NCBI RefSeq assembly: GCF_000531125.1
Contig: NZ_CBTK010000124.1
Span: forward strand, 1 to 39,490
Reading direction: 5' to 3'
DNA: 39,490 bases
Origin: Candidatus Contendobacter odensis Run_B_J11
GTDB lineage: Bacteria > Pseudomonadota > Gammaproteobacteria > Competibacterales > Competibacteraceae
Within the stretch, counting starts at the first letter, position 1; each line of letters begins with the position of its first letter. The notes under the pieces were generated by a model. The model was given only the letters and a program-made list of their open reading frames with translations, did not search any database and was not told where the DNA came from. Below, piece after piece: positions 11,988-22,477 of the stretch. Both the position numbers and the translations under genes were made by a program.

Positions 11988-12212
11988 CGAAGGCTCCTTG
12001 AAGTGGCAAAAGGGGAGTGGAAGCTTGGCGACGGAGGCGATGCATCATCATTCTGATCAGGCGCCGCGCCAGCTCTAATAATAGCGAGATCAGCACGAGT
12101 TTTAGAGGGATCAAGCAGTGGATGGCGGCGGTTCGCATATCCACCATGGCGAAACGCGGTTCGTTATGAAAAAATAGGATGAATAATTTATTGCAAGGTA
12201 TTGGTTTTCACC
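11988..12212. promoter_or_regulatory. Divergent intergenic region, A2M gene / rppH
   Basis: These 225 bases separate the minus-strand alpha-2-macroglobulin gene from plus-strand rppH and must hold both promoters. The rppH side is AT-rich (about 12160-12195). I could not identify a convincing -35/-10 pair or operator. Confidence 0.35.
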
Positions 12213-13049
12213 GTGATTGATTCGGAGGGTTATCGGCCAAACGTCGGCATCATCCTGTGCAATGCCGATGGGCGTTTGTTCTGGGCGAAACGGATCGGGC
12301 AATATTCCTGGCAGTTTCCCCAAGGCGGCATCCGACGGGATGAATCGCCCGAGCAGGCCATGTTTCGTGAGCTGGCCGAAGAGATCGGTCTGCGGCCGGA
12401 ACATGTGCAAGTCATTGGTTGCACCAGGGGCTGGTTGCGCTATCGTTTGCCTAAAAGCCTGATCCGGCAAGGCAACCAGCAGACGTGTATCGGCCAGAAA
12501 CAGGTCTGGTTCCTGCTGCGGATGGTGGGCGGCGAGGACACGGTACGGCTGGATTCTACCGAACGGCCTGAATTCGATCACTGGCAGTGGGTGGATTACT
12601 GGTATCCGCTGCGAGCCGTAGTACCGTTCAAGCGCCATGTCTATTGGCGTGCCCTGCGTGAACTGGCACCGCTACTGCTTCCTTGCCGCCGGTCCCAGCG
12701 GACCTTCAGGGAGAGAACACCCCGGCCCGACCGTTCGTCGGCGCCGATCCAGTCACACCAGGCGGACGTAACCATGGATGTAACTATCGCTACGGCCAGG
12801 CCACTAGAACCCGCCCACCCGCCACCAGAGGTCAAACCGACGGCTGTCCTGCTACTACGGCGGACGGAAGTCCGCAAGCATCCGGTGATTACTCGGATGG
12901 TGGTTTCAGCACGGCGCAGCGGAGTCATTGATCCGCTGACCGGAGTCGCCGCGCCGACGCGAGAGTCGTCGGTCGTTGCGTCGGTCATGGACGATCCGTG
13001 CTTGCCCCGTCCGCCTACGCCGCACCCGCGCCGGTTTTTCCAGCGCTGA
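12213..13049 (+). CDS. rppH: RNA pyrophosphohydrolase RppH with long C-terminal extension
   Basis: RppH is a Nudix enzyme that removes pyrophosphate from mRNA 5' ends and so triggers RNase E decay. The Nudix box is perfect from Gly38 to Leu60 ([20 protein letters not shown] within it: E44, R52, E53, E56, E57). Flanking family motifs are [30 protein letters not shown] and [13 protein letters not shown]. The GTG at 12213 is chosen because the family start aligns there; an upstream TTG at 12201 would add four residues. RppH is normally ~160-180 residues, but this frame gives 278. Residues after about 165 are Pro/Arg-rich and resemble no domain I know. The tail may be real, or may reflect a frameshift. 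ptsP follows after 41 bp, as in E. coli. Confidence 0.88.
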   Translation: MIDSEGYRPNVGIILCNADGRLFWAKRIGQYSWQFPQGGIRRDESPEQAMFRELAEEIGLRPEHVQVIGCTRGWLRYRLPKSLIRQGNQQTCIGQKQVWFLLRMVGGEDTVRLDSTERPEFDHWQWVDYWYPLRAVVPFKRHVYWRALRELAPLLLPCRRSQRTFRERTPRPDRSSAPIQSHQADVTMDVTIATARPLEPAHPPPEVKPTAVLLLRRTEVRKHPVITRMVVSARRSGVIDPLTGVAAPTRESSVVASVMDDPCLPRPPTPHPRRFFQR

Positions 13050-13090
13050 GCGCGCCCTTTCTTTCTTCGCCTTCAACCGAGGCCGGTTCC

Positions 13091-15355
13091 ATGCTGGATA
13101 TCCTGCGGCGCATCGTGCAGGACATAAACGCGACCCGCGACCTGAACGAGGCGCTCAACCTGATCGTCGCCGAGGTCAAGGCGGCGCTTCACACTGACGT
13201 CTGCTCGGTGTACATCACTGACCCGGTGCGGGGCGAGCATGTCCTGATGGCTACCGACGGCCTGCGGCCGAGCGCAGTCGGCAAGGTACGCTTGAAACTG
13301 GGCCAGGGTTTAACCGGACTGGCTGCGGGTCGGGTCGAACCGATCAATGTCGAGAACGCCCCCGCTCATCCCGCCTTCCGCTACATCGCCGCCACCGGCG
13401 AGGCGCCTTTTCACGGTTTCATTGGCGTCCCTATCCTCCGCCGCCGCAAGGTGCTGGGGGTGTTGGTGGCGCAACAACGCGAGCAGCGTAAATACACTGC
13501 CGACGAAGAATCGTTCCTGGTCACGCTGGCCACACAGTTGGCGGCTTGTATCAATCAGGCGGAAATCCGCCAGGCGCTGGATCGGCTCGACGATGACGTG
13601 CTGTCGGGTACGCTGTTTTTGGAGGGTGTGGCCAGCGCCCATGGGCTGGCGCTTGGTGAGGCGGTGGTGGTGTTTCCAGCCGCCGCGCTGGATCGGGTGC
13701 CGGACAAGGACATCGAGAATCCTGACGCCGAGGCCTCGCGCTTCCGCCAGGCAGTTGCAGCGGAGCTGGCCGAACTGCAACGGCTCAGCGAGCGGATGCG
13801 TCTCCTGCTGTCAGCGGGTGACCGGGCGCTGTTCGACGCTTACGCCCTGCTGCTGGGCAGCGATAGCCTGGTGAATGGCACCCTGGAGCGGATTTACGCT
13901 GGCAACTGGGCGCCGGGCGCACTGCGCGCCACGGTGCTGGAATACGCCAACATCTTCACCGAGATGGATGACCCTTATCTGCGGGAGCGTGCTGCCGACA
14001 TCCTCGATCTCGGCCAGCGCCTGTTGAACCGGTTGCAGGAAGAACAGTCGTTCAACCGCCATTATCCCGACGAAACGATCCTGATGGGTGACGAGATCAG
14101 CGTTTCCCAATTGCTGGACGTACCCACTGAAAAACTCAAGGGGCTGGTATCGGTGCGCGGCACTGGCGCTTCGCATGTCGCTCTGCTGGCGCGTGGGTTG
14201 GGCATTCCAGCGGTATTCGGAGTCAGCAATCTGCCGCCGGGCCGGCTGAACGGTCGCGAGGTCGCGGTAGACGGCTACACGGTGCGGGTCTGCATCCAGC
14301 CCAGCCCGGCGTTGCGTCAGGAATATCTGAAGCTGATCGCCGAAGAAGCCAAGCTGTCGCGTGGCTTGCAACACCTGCGCGACTTACCGGCGGAAACCCC
14401 GGATGGCCACCGGCTGGAACTTCATGCCAATTCCGGGTTGTTCGCCGATATCGCTGCCGCCCGCAATAGCGGGGTACACGGGGTAGGGCTGTACCGCTCG
14501 GAACTGCATTTCTTCCTCCGCGACCGTTTCCCCGGAGAAGAGGAGCAGACCACGCTTTACACCCGGGTGTTACGGATCATGGACCCGCATCCGGTGGTGC
14601 TGCGCACCCTGGATATCGGCGGCGACAAGCCACTGCCGTATTTTCCGATCATTGAGCAAAATCCTTTTCTGGGCTGGCGCGGCATCCGCATCAGCCTGGA
14701 TCAGCCCGATCTGTTCAAGACTCAGTTGCGGGCGATGTTGCGGGCCGGGGCGGCCTATCCGAATCTTTCCATTCTGTTTCCAATGATCAGCAGTGTCAGC
14801 GAGCTGAGTGAGGCATTGGAGCTGCTGCGCAGCGCCCAGGCGGAATTGCAGGAAGAGGGGGTGGCGGTAACGACCCCGAAGATTGGAATCATGGTGGAAG
14901 TGCCGTCGGCGGTTTTCCAGATTGATGCCCTGATCCAGAGGGTGGATTTCGCCTCCATCGGCAGCAATGATCTGACCCAGTATCTGCTGGCAGTGGATCG
15001 CAACAACGACCGGGTGGCCAAGCTGTACGATTCGCTGCATCCGGCAGTACTCAAAGCGATCCATCATGTAATCGAACGAGTCCAGGCTGCGGGCCGACCG
15101 GTGAGCGTCTGCGGGGAGATGGCTGGCGATCCGGCGGCAGCTCTGTTGCTGATGGCGATGGGGGTGGACAGTCTGAGCATGAATCTGGGCGGCCTGCTCA
15201 AGATCAAGTGGATGATCCGCAGTATCCCTTATGTCGAAGCTCAAGCCTTATTAACCGAGGTAATGACTCTCAATAGCACTGCCGCCATTCGCGACCGCGC
15301 CCATGCGTTCCTCGATCAACACGGCTTGGGCGGTCCATTGCGGATCGGGAAATAG
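13091..15355 (+). CDS. ptsP: PtsP (EI-Ntr), phosphoenolpyruvate-protein phosphotransferase with GAF domain
   Basis: This is the first enzyme of the nitrogen-related phosphotransferase system. It autophosphorylates from PEP and passes phosphate to NPr. The 754 residues comprise a GAF domain (about 1-150: MLDILRRIVQDINATRDLNE, VCSVYITD, FIGVPILRRRKVLGVLV), then the EI N-domain. The active His362 lies in GTGASHVALLARGLGIPAVF. A PEP-binding TIM barrel follows, with LRTLDIGGDKPLPYF, SIGSNDLTQY and a Cys in SVCGEMAGDPAA. The frame is open from 12998, overlapping rppH, but the ATG at 13091 matches the family N-terminus and leaves a 41 bp gap. It is probably cotranscribed with rppH. HPr-like NPr and EIIA-Ntr genes are not in the window. 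Confidence 0.92.
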   Translation: MLDILRRIVQDINATRDLNEALNLIVAEVKAALHTDVCSVYITDPVRGEHVLMATDGLRPSAVGKVRLKLGQGLTGLAAGRVEPINVENAPAHPAFRYIAATGEAPFHGFIGVPILRRRKVLGVLVAQQREQRKYTADEESFLVTLATQLAACINQAEIRQALDRLDDDVLSGTLFLEGVASAHGLALGEAVVVFPAAALDRVPDKDIENPDAEASRFRQAVAAELAELQRLSERMRLLLSAGDRALFDAYALLLGSDSLVNGTLERIYAGNWAPGALRATVLEYANIFTEMDDPYLRERAADILDLGQRLLNRLQEEQSFNRHYPDETILMGDEISVSQLLDVPTEKLKGLVSVRGTGASHVALLARGLGIPAVFGVSNLPPGRLNGREVAVDGYTVRVCIQPSPALRQEYLKLIAEEAKLSRGLQHLRDLPAETPDGHRLELHANSGLFADIAAARNSGVHGVGLYRSELHFFLRDRFPGEEEQTTLYTRVLRIMDPHPVVLRTLDIGGDKPLPYFPIIEQNPFLGWRGIRISLDQPDLFKTQLRAMLRAGAAYPNLSILFPMISSVSELSEALELLRSAQAELQEEGVAVTTPKIGIMVEVPSAVFQIDALIQRVDFASIGSNDLTQYLLAVDRNNDRVAKLYDSLHPAVLKAIHHVIERVQAAGRPVSVCGEMAGDPAAALLLMAMGVDSLSMNLGGLLKIKWMIRSIPYVEAQALLTEVMTLNSTAAIRDRAHAFLDQHGLGGPLRIGK

Positions 15356-15472
15356 AAAGACCTCTTCAAGCACCGGGAGACCCGCCGGCCCTCACGGCTT
15401 ATTCCAACCCGACCTCCCGACAATTGCTGCTATTATTCGCGTTTACCTGCCCGATCCAGGAGAGTGCTTGCG

Positions 15473-18400
15473 ATGCTGCGTTTCCGTGGAAGCCCCGCCC
15501 TGTCGCCATTCCGTCTGGAGAAGCTGCTGGCTCTATTGCGGCAGCAAGTTCCGATAGTGACCGACGCCTACGCCGAGTTCATTCATTTCGTCGAGGGTCG
15601 GTTGATCACCCACGACCGCGAGGTGCTGGATCGGTTGCTGCACTACGGGCCTAGCGCTGAGCAACGGCATCTGATCAGCGAACCCACCTTTTTAGTCGTT
15701 CCCCGTCCCGGAACCCTTTCCCCGTGGTCGTCCAAAGCCACTGACATCGCCCGCAACTGCGGCTTGCAGCATGTCCGCCGGATTGAACGCGGTGTAGCCT
15801 GGTACCTGGAATCGGCAGAACCGTTGAACGCCGATGATCGGGCGGCGCTGCAACCGCTGGTGCACGACCGGATGACCGAGGCGGTTTTATCGCCTGACGA
15901 TGATCTCACGGTGCTGTTTGCCCGCGCCGATCCGGCCCCACTGACCACCATCCAGATGCTGAGTGGCGGGCGGACGGCATTGGTGATCGCCAACCGTGAA
16001 TTGGGGCTGGCACTGTCGGAGGACGAAGTAGATTACCTGCTGGACAGTTTTACCCGGCTGGAGCGCAATCCCACTGACGTAGAGCTGATGATGTTTGCGC
16101 AGGCCAATTCCGAGCACTGTCGGCACAAGATTTTCAACGCCGATTGGATCGTAGACGGGGTGAAGCAGGATCGGTCGCTGTTCGCCATGATCCGCAACAC
16201 CTATGCCTGCCATCCCGACGATGTGCTGTCGGCCTACCACGACAACGCGGCGGTAATGTGCGGCTTCTCCGCTGGACGCTTCTTCCCTGATCCCGCCGAC
16301 GGCCAGTATCGCTACCACCCGGAAGCGGTGCCTATCCTGATGAAGGTGGAGACGCATAACCACCCGACTGCGATTTCGCCGTTCCCCGGTGCCGCCACCG
16401 GCTCCGGCGGCGAAATCCGCGATGAGGGCGCTACCGGACGCGGCGCCAAGCCCAAAGCCGGGCTGTGCGGCTTTTCGGTCTCGAATCTGCGGATTCCCGG
16501 TTTTATCCAGCCGTGGGAGCGAGAGTACGGCAAGCCCAACCGCATCGCTTCAGCGCTGGACATCATGCTGGAAGGACCCCTCGGCGCGGCGGCGTTCAAC
16601 AACGAATTTGGCCGCCCCAATCTGGCCGGCTATTTCCGCAGCTTCGAGCAGGACGATCCCGACGGGCAGCGGCGCGGCTACCACAAACCGATCATGATCG
16701 CCGGTGGGTTGGGCAACATCCGTGAACCGCATGTCGATAAAGCCGAACTGCCGCCGGGAACCGCGATTGTGGTTCTGGGCGGGCCAGCGATGCTGATCGG
16801 TCTGGGTGGCGGCGCGGCGTCGAGCATGGCAGCGGGCAGTTCGCACCAGGATTTGGATTTCGCCTCGGTGCAGCGCGGCAACCCGGAAATGCAACGCCGT
16901 GCCCAGGAGGTCATTGACCGCTGTGTAGCGCTCGGCGAGAACAACCCTATTCTCTCGGTTCATGATGTAGGCGCCGGCGGATTGTCCAACGCAGTGCCGG
17001 AAATCGTCCACGGCGCGGGGCGGGGCGGGTGCTTCGAGTTGCGCGAGGTGCCGAACGACGATCCTGGCATGTCGCCGATGCAGATTTGGTGCAACGAGGC
17101 GCAGGAGCGTTATGTGCTGGCGATTGCTGCCGAAGGGTTGGAGGCATTCAAAGCGCTGTGCGAGCGGGAACGCTGCCCCTATGCGGTGATCGGCGTGGCG
17201 ACGGCGGACCCGGAACTGAGGATCAGCGACCGACAATTTGCCCATCAACCGGTCGCTTTGCCAATGAATGTGCTGTTCGGCAAGCCGCCGAAAATGCTGC
17301 GTGACGTGACGCATCAGATTCAGTGTCCCCCTTTTCTGGCGGGAGAGGGTTTAGTAGGGGCGAGGGCCGATGGCGAGGGAACCGAACCCTTGCATCTCGC
17401 CGAAGCGGTGGCGCGGGTACTGCGTTTCCCAGCGGTGGCCGACAAGAGCTTTCTGATCACGATTGGCGACCGCAGCGTGACCGGGCTGGTCTGCCGCGAT
17501 CAAATGGTCGGGCCGTGGCAGGTGCCAGTGAGTGATGTCGCGGTCACTGCCACCAGCTTCGACACCGAGACGGGTGAAGCAATGGCGATGGGCGAACGCA
17601 CGCCGCTGGCCGTATTCAACGCCCCTGCATCCGGGCGGATGGCGGTCGGTGAGGCGCTCACCAATATTGCCGCTGCCCGCATTGAAAAGTTGGGCGATGT
17701 GAAGCTGTCGGCCAACTGGATGGCGGCGGCGGGTCATCCCGGCGCGGACGCTGACTTGTTCGACACGGTGCGGGCGGTCGGGATGGAGCTTTGTCCAGCG
17801 CTGGGTATCGCTATTCCGGTGGGCAAGGATTCGCTGTCGATGAAAACGGTTTGGGAAGCCGGCGGTGAAGCCAAGAGCGTGGTTGCGCCGCTATCGCTAA
17901 TCATAACGGCCTTCGCGCCGGTTCAGGATGTGCGCCGGACCTTGACCCCGCAATTGCGCAGCAACCGGGGGGACACGGATCTGATTTTGATCGATCTCGG
18001 TCGGGGTCAAAATCGGCTGGGAGGTTCGGTGTTGGCGCAGGTTGATCAGCCGATGGACGCCGCCGTGCCCGATGTAGATGCGCCGGATGATCTCAAAGCG
18101 TTCTTCGCCGTGATTCAGGAATTGAACGCAGCGGGCCGCCTGCTGGCTTACCACGACCGTTCCGACGGGGGCCTGCTAGCAGTGCTGGCGGAGATGATGT
18201 TTGCCGGTGGTTGTGGCGTAACCGTGTTGCTCGACGATCTGGGTGAAGAACCGCTGGCAGCATTATTCGCTGAGGAACTGGGCGCGGTGATTCAGGTACG
18301 GGTGGCAGATCGGGCGCGGGTGCTGAATCGGCTGATCGCGGCGGGACTGGGCGAATGCAGCCATGTTATCGGGACGCTGAACGTCGAGGATCAGTTGATT

Positions 18401-19393
18401 TTGCGCTATGCCGGCGAGACCGCATTTGCCGCCAGCCGCGTCGAATTACGGCGGTTGTGGTCGGAAACCAGCTATCAGATGCAGGCGTTGCGCGATCATC
18501 CAGAGTGCGCCCGCGAGGCGTTTGAGACGGTCTGCGATCCGGCTGATCCGGGGCTAAACGTCCGACTGACGTTTAATCCCGCTGAGGATATCGCCGCGCC
18601 GTTCCTCGCCAATGGCGCGTGGCCCCGGATCGCTATTCTGCGTGAACAGGGCGTCAATGGTCAGGTGGAAATGGCGGCGGCGTTTGATCGGGCCGGTTTT
18701 GCAGCAGTGGATGTCCACATGAGCGACCTTATCGCCGGGCGGGTGACACTGGCTGATTTCCACGGCTTCGCTGCCTGCGGTGGCTTCTCCTACGGTGACG
18801 TGCTGGGCGCGGGGGAAGGTTGGGCCAAGTCGATCCTGTTCAATCCGCGTACCCGCGATGAGTTTGCCGCGTTTTTCGCTCGGTCAGACAGCTTCGGGCT
18901 GGGGATTTGCAACGGCTGCCAGATGATGTCCAATTTGCATGAACTGATCGGCGGTGCGGAACTCTGGCCGCGGTTCGTGCGTAATCGGGTGGAGCAATTT
19001 GAAGCGCGGTTGAGTCTGGTCGAGGTGCTGTCGTCGCCGTCGCTGTTCCTGCGCGGGATGGAAGGTTCGCGCTTGCCGATTGCGGTGGCGCATGGCGAGG
19101 GTCGAGCCGAATTTCGGACTGAGGATGGCGCGGATACGGCGCTGGCGGCGGGCATAGTACCGATGCGCTTTGTGGACAATTTCGGGCAAGCGACCGCAAG
19201 CTATCCCGCCAATCCCAACGGTTCGCCGGGAGGCATTGCTGGCCTGTGCAGTCGCGACGGGCGCTTCACCATTCTGATGCCGCACCCGGAACGAGTATTC
19301 CGTACCGCGCAGCATTCCTGGCATCCCGACGGCTGGGGCGAAGACGGACCGTGGTTGCGGCTGTTCCGCAATGCCCGGCGCTGGCTGGGGTGA
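15473..19393 (+). CDS. purL: Phosphoribosylformylglycinamidine synthase (PurL, single-chain)
   Basis: PurL catalyses step four of purine synthesis, converting FGAR plus glutamine and ATP to FGAM. The 1306-residue product is the large fused form found in proteobacteria. It has an N-terminal PurS-like domain ([32 protein letters not shown]), tandem AIRS-like halves ([35 protein letters not shown]) and a C-terminal glutamine amidotransferase with nucleophile Cys in [14 protein letters not shown] and a final MPHPERVFR histidine block. The frame also offers a GTG at 15464, but AGGAG at 15459-15463 is properly spaced (9 bases) only for the ATG at 15473. purM and purN follow on the same strand. Confidence 0.95.
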   Translation: MLRFRGSPALSPFRLEKLLALLRQQVPIVTDAYAEFIHFVEGRLITHDREVLDRLLHYGPSAEQRHLISEPTFLVVPRPGTLSPWSSKATDIARNCGLQHVRRIERGVAWYLESAEPLNADDRAALQPLVHDRMTEAVLSPDDDLTVLFARADPAPLTTIQMLSGGRTALVIANRELGLALSEDEVDYLLDSFTRLERNPTDVELMMFAQANSEHCRHKIFNADWIVDGVKQDRSLFAMIRNTYACHPDDVLSAYHDNAAVMCGFSAGRFFPDPADGQYRYHPEAVPILMKVETHNHPTAISPFPGAATGSGGEIRDEGATGRGAKPKAGLCGFSVSNLRIPGFIQPWEREYGKPNRIASALDIMLEGPLGAAAFNNEFGRPNLAGYFRSFEQDDPDGQRRGYHKPIMIAGGLGNIREPHVDKAELPPGTAIVVLGGPAMLIGLGGGAASSMAAGSSHQDLDFASVQRGNPEMQRRAQEVIDRCVALGENNPILSVHDVGAGGLSNAVPEIVHGAGRGGCFELREVPNDDPGMSPMQIWCNEAQERYVLAIAAEGLEAFKALCERERCPYAVIGVATADPELRISDRQFAHQPVALPMNVLFGKPPKMLRDVTHQIQCPPFLAGEGLVGARADGEGTEPLHLAEAVARVLRFPAVADKSFLITIGDRSVTGLVCRDQMVGPWQVPVSDVAVTATSFDTETGEAMAMGERTPLAVFNAPASGRMAVGEALTNIAAARIEKLGDVKLSANWMAAAGHPGADADLFDTVRAVGMELCPALGIAIPVGKDSLSMKTVWEAGGEAKSVVAPLSLIITAFAPVQDVRRTLTPQLRSNRGDTDLILIDLGRGQNRLGGSVLAQVDQPMDAAVPDVDAPDDLKAFFAVIQELNAAGRLLAYHDRSDGGLLAVLAEMMFAGGCGVTVLLDDLGEEPLAALFAEELGAVIQVRVADRARVLNRLIAAGLGECSHVIGTLNVEDQLILRYAGETAFAASRVELRRLWSETSYQMQALRDHPECAREAFETVCDPADPGLNVRLTFNPAEDIAAPFLANGAWPRIAILREQGVNGQVEMAAAFDRAGFAAVDVHMSDLIAGRVTLADFHGFAACGGFSYGDVLGAGEGWAKSILFNPRTRDEFAAFFARSDSFGLGICNGCQMMSNLHELIGGAELWPRFVRNRVEQFEARLSLVEVLSSPSLFLRGMEGSRLPIAVAHGEGRAEFRTEDGADTALAAGIVPMRFVDNFGQATASYPANPNGSPGGIAGLCSRDGRFTILMPHPERVFRTAQHSWHPDGWGEDGPWLRLFRNARRWLG

Positions 19394-19446
19394 AGGCAGC
19401 AACCTGACAATCGTTGGAATCTATCGCGCTACCGCTTTGAATCTTC

Positions 19447-19465
19447 AACGGGCAGGATGCCCGTT
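19447..19465 (+). repeat. 8 bp stem, 3-base loop hairpin between purL and purM
   Basis: AACGGGCA and TGCCCGTT are exact reverse complements separated by GGA. The stem is strong, but no T-run follows, so it is not a standard terminator. It could protect the purL 3' end or tune purM expression. An ATG lies across the loop edge, which makes that ATG an unlikely purM start. Confidence 0.5.
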
Positions 19466-19513
19466 CCACTCCAATTTTCTGGTTTACCGGATACCTGTCG
19501 AGGCCCGCTATTC

Positions 19514-20566
19514 GTGAACGATCAACCGCCACCATCCTCTTCGCTCAGTTACCGCGATGCCGGAGTAGACATCGCCGCCGGCAATCGGCTGGTGGATCGC
19601 ATCAAGCCATACGCCCGCCGCACGCTACGCCCCGGCGTGCTAGGGGGTTTAGGTGGCTTTGGCGCATTGTTTGAGCTGCCGCTGGATCGCTATCGTCACC
19701 CGGTGCTGGTGTCCGGCACCGATGGGGTCGGGACCAAGCTCAAGCTGGCGCTGGAACTGAACCGGCATGACACCATTGGCATTGATTTAGTGGCAATGTG
19801 CGTCAACGATGTGCTGGTGGTGGGCGCTGAACCACTGTTTTTTCTGGATTATTACGCCACCGGCCAGCTTGATGTGGACGTGGCGGCGGAGGTAATCAAG
19901 GGCATCGCCGATGGCTGCGAGCAGGCCGGCGCAGCATTGGTGGGCGGTGAAACCGCCGAAATGCCGGGGATGTACCACGACGGTGATTATGATTTGGCCG
20001 GTTTCTGCGTCGGCGTGGTCGAGAAAGCGCGGATCATTGACGGCTCCAAGGTGCGGGCCGGCGACATACTGCTCGGTCTGGCCTCCTCCGGGCCGCATTC
20101 CAACGGCTATTCGCTGATCCGCAAGATTCTGGCGGTCAGCGGCGCAAAACTGGATCAGCCCTTCGCTGGCAGTACGCTCGGCGCGGCGTTATTGGCCTCC
20201 ACCCGCATTTACGTCAAACCGATCCTGAAGCTGCTGGAACAGGTCGAGGTCCACGCTATCGCCCATATCACGGGTGGCGGTTTGACCGAAAATTTGCCAC
20301 GGGTGTTGCCGGTGGATACTAAGGCAGTGATCCATACTGCCGGTTGGCAACGGCCCGCAGTGTTCCAATGGCTGCAACAACAGGGCGGCGTAGCCGAGAC
20401 GGAAATGTGGCGCACCTTCAACTGCGGGGTCGGGTTGGTGGTCTGCGTTGCCGCAGAAGCTGCGGAGCAGGCGATGTCCATGTTGCGGGATGCGGGCGAA
20501 ACAGTCTGGCCGCTGGGCCATATCGCCGCCGGTGAAGGTGAACCGTTGGTGGAATTCCAGCCGTGA
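19514..20566 (+). CDS. purM: Phosphoribosylformylglycinamidine cyclo-ligase (AIR synthetase)
   Basis: PurM closes the imidazole ring, converting FGAM to AIR with ATP, and so uses the product of PurL encoded just upstream. The 350 residues from the GTG match the family length. Motifs are [46 protein letters not shown] and [11 protein letters not shown]. The open frame extends to an ATG at 19457, but that codon lies in a hairpin and would add 19 unusual residues. GTG 19514 has CGAGG about 10 bases upstream and gives a family-like N-terminus. Its stop overlaps the purN start by 4 bp (GTGA), which implies translational coupling. Confidence 0.93.
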   Translation: MNDQPPPSSSLSYRDAGVDIAAGNRLVDRIKPYARRTLRPGVLGGLGGFGALFELPLDRYRHPVLVSGTDGVGTKLKLALELNRHDTIGIDLVAMCVNDVLVVGAEPLFFLDYYATGQLDVDVAAEVIKGIADGCEQAGAALVGGETAEMPGMYHDGDYDLAGFCVGVVEKARIIDGSKVRAGDILLGLASSGPHSNGYSLIRKILAVSGAKLDQPFAGSTLGAALLASTRIYVKPILKLLEQVEVHAIAHITGGGLTENLPRVLPVDTKAVIHTAGWQRPAVFQWLQQQGGVAETEMWRTFNCGVGLVVCVAAEAAEQAMSMLRDAGETVWPLGHIAAGEGEPLVEFQP

Positions 20567-21225
20567 GCGTGGTTCGGAAGATCCGGCTGGTGGTGTTGAT
20601 TTCCGGGCGCGGTAGCAACTTGCAGGCGATTTTGGACCAGGCTGCCGGCGGCACATTACCGGTCGAAGTGGCCGCTGTCATCAGCAATCGCCCCGGTGTG
20701 TACGGCTTGGAACGGGCGCGGCAAGCGGGCGTCCCGGCCCTGGAACTGGATCATCAGGACTTCGCCGACCGGCCCAGTTTTGAAGCGGCGCTGATCGAGA
20801 GGATCGATGACTATCAACCGGATTTGGTGATTTTGGCGGGATTCATGCGGGTACTCACCGCCGGTTTTACTGAGCATTACCGGGGCCGGTTGCTCAACAT
20901 TCACCCGTCATTGCTACCCAAATTTCGTGGCTTGCACACCCATGAACGCGCTATCGCTGCCGGTGAAACCGAGCATGGTGCCAGCATTCATTTCGTGACC
21001 GCTGAACTGGACGGTGGCCCGGTGATCGTGCAGGCGCGGGTGCCGGTGCTGCCGACGGATGATCCCGACACACTGGCGGCGCGGGTGCTGGAACAGGAAC
21101 ACCGGCTGTATCCGCAGGCGATTCGCGGGTTCGCGGAAGGCCGATTAAAGCTGGATGGGGAGCGGGTGCTGTTTGACGGGAAGTGGTTGAATCAGCCGTT
21201 GCGACTGGAAAATTTTACCCGTTAG
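20563..21225 (+). CDS. purN: Phosphoribosylglycinamide formyltransferase (PurN)
   Basis: PurN is the 10-formyl-tetrahydrofolate-dependent GAR transformylase, step three of purine synthesis. The 220-residue protein shows [45 protein letters not shown], the catalytic stretch [20 protein letters not shown], and [19 protein letters not shown] with the conserved Asp. The start is GTG inside the end of purM (4 bp overlap). The last 4 bp overlap the stop of the convergent Uma2-type gene. With purL and purM it forms a three-gene purine cluster covering consecutive steps. Confidence 0.93.
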   Translation: MSVVRKIRLVVLISGRGSNLQAILDQAAGGTLPVEVAAVISNRPGVYGLERARQAGVPALELDHQDFADRPSFEAALIERIDDYQPDLVILAGFMRVLTAGFTEHYRGRLLNIHPSLLPKFRGLHTHERAIAAGETEHGASIHFVTAELDGGPVIVQARVPVLPTDDPDTLAARVLEQEHRLYPQAIRGFAEGRLKLDGERVLFDGKWLNQPLRLENFTR

Positions 21226-21836
21226 TCGATGAACAGTTCGCTTAGGCGAATCTCAACTTCTGGTAATAGCAACGGCGTCAATGCACCCTCACCCACATGC
21301 AACCGGGTCTGATAGCCACCGTGTTCCGGTTGTGGATAGCGGTAAACCTCGATATGGCGTCGTTGCGGCCCCACCACCAGCCACACTTCGGGAATACCGT
21401 GACGGGCGTATAGCGGCACTTTAGTCTTGCGGTCGAATTGCACCGTGCTATCGGACACTTCGATCAGCAGCAATACATCCTCAGCGCGGGGATGCGCCTT
21501 CAGATAATAATCCGGGCGCGGACGCAGCAATGCAATGTCGGGCTGCGGTTCGGAGTGGTCGTCCAGCACGATAGGATTCTGAGAATCAACAATCGCTGTA
21601 TCAGCCACTAATCGCATGAACAGGCGATTAAGAATGTTAACGGTTCCCGCATGAAAACTGCCAATCGGTGCCATCTCAAATAATTCCCCCGCAATTAATT
21701 CCAGCCGCGCTTCTGGATTAAGGAAGCCGGTTTCTCCCATGCGCTGAAATTCGTTCACCGTCCAGCGATGCCGAATTGGAAAAGTCTCAGCAGTAGCGGG
21801 CGTAACCTCCGGTGCTAACGATACGGATGCAGACAT
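21222..21836 (-). CDS. Uma2-family (DUF820) putative endonuclease
   Basis: The 204-residue protein belongs to the Uma2/DUF820 family, restriction-endonuclease-like fold proteins common in cyanobacteria and scattered elsewhere. It has an N-terminal RWTVNEFQRMGETGFL, LELIAGELFEMAP, then the putative catalytic core QPDIALLRP ... VLLLIEVSDSTVQFDRKTK (Asp, Glu, Lys pattern) and VPLYARHGIPEVWLV. Function in the cell is not established; some relatives are linked to mobile elements. It lies downstream of dcd on the same strand (27 bp gap) and shares its stop region with purN (TTAG overlap). Confidence 0.85.
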   Translation of the reverse strand: MSASVSLAPEVTPATAETFPIRHRWTVNEFQRMGETGFLNPEARLELIAGELFEMAPIGSFHAGTVNILNRLFMRLVADTAIVDSQNPIVLDDHSEPQPDIALLRPRPDYYLKAHPRAEDVLLLIEVSDSTVQFDRKTKVPLYARHGIPEVWLVVGPQRRHIEVYRYPQPEHGGYQTRLHVGEGALTPLLLPEVEIRLSELFID

Positions 21837-21863
21837 GGCTTTTTCCCTCCATAACTCACAGTT

Positions 21864-22466
21864 TCAATGCCCTTTATCGAGCGGTTCGTCATCGCCGATC
21901 CGACTCGGCGTCGGTCCGCTCTGCCGTTGGTACTTGGCATCCTGCCGCTTGGAATAGGGGCGAATGGCGGGACTGGTCAGCGTCTCGAAGCTGATGGCGC
22001 AGATTGCCATGCCGGGGCGCAATGCCAGCGGCAATTTGCCGCTGTTGTAGCATTCCAGCACGATGGCACCGCTCCAGCCGGGATCAATGCGGTGGGCGGT
22101 GACATGCACCATTAGCCCTAATCGAGCCAGGCTGGAGCGACCATCCAGCCAGCCGACCAAATCATCCGGCATCGTGATGATCTCGGCGGTCGCTGCCAAC
22201 GCCAGTTCGCCGGGATGAATGAAAAACGAAGCGTCATCGGCGATCCTGATCTCCTTGCTCATGATCCGGTTGATCGCGTGATCCACCTCCTCACGCGGCC
22301 CGCTGAGATCGATGTAGGGTGCGGCATGATCGTTGAACACCCGAAAGCGGCTGCCCAGATGCAAATCCACGCTAACCCCGTTGATCTTGCCTGGCGCAGG
22401 GCGCGGTTCAATGCGGATTCTGCCCTCGTCCAGACCGCGTTCGATGTCTCGATCACTGAGCCGCAT
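21864..22466 (-). CDS. dcd: dCTP deaminase
   Basis: Dcd deaminates dCTP to dUTP, the main route to dTMP precursors in gammaproteobacteria. The 200-residue length fits the homotrimeric family. Characteristic blocks are [57 protein letters not shown], the active-site [20 protein letters not shown], then [16 protein letters not shown] with the catalytic Glu. It starts 11 bp after the stop of mrp and is probably in the same transcript. Confidence 0.93.
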   Translation of the reverse strand: MRLSDRDIERGLDEGRIRIEPRPAPGKINGVSVDLHLGSRFRVFNDHAAPYIDLSGPREEVDHAINRIMSKEIRIADDASFFIHPGELALAATAEIITMPDDLVGWLDGRSSLARLGLMVHVTAHRIDPGWSGAIVLECYNSGKLPLALRPGMAICAISFETLTSPAIRPYSKRQDAKYQRQSGPTPSRIGDDEPLDKGH

Positions 22467-22477
22467 AGTGGCGAGTC

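Noticed and set aside
12998-13090. Upstream 31-codon extension of ptsP, overlapping rppH
   Set aside because: It is Ala/Pro-rich and unlike the family N-terminus. The ATG at 13091 aligns with the GAF domain start of known PtsP.
19457-19513. ATG at 19457 as the purM start
   Set aside because: It sits in a hairpin and adds residues not seen in the family. GTG 19514 has a ribosome binding site and gives the usual length.
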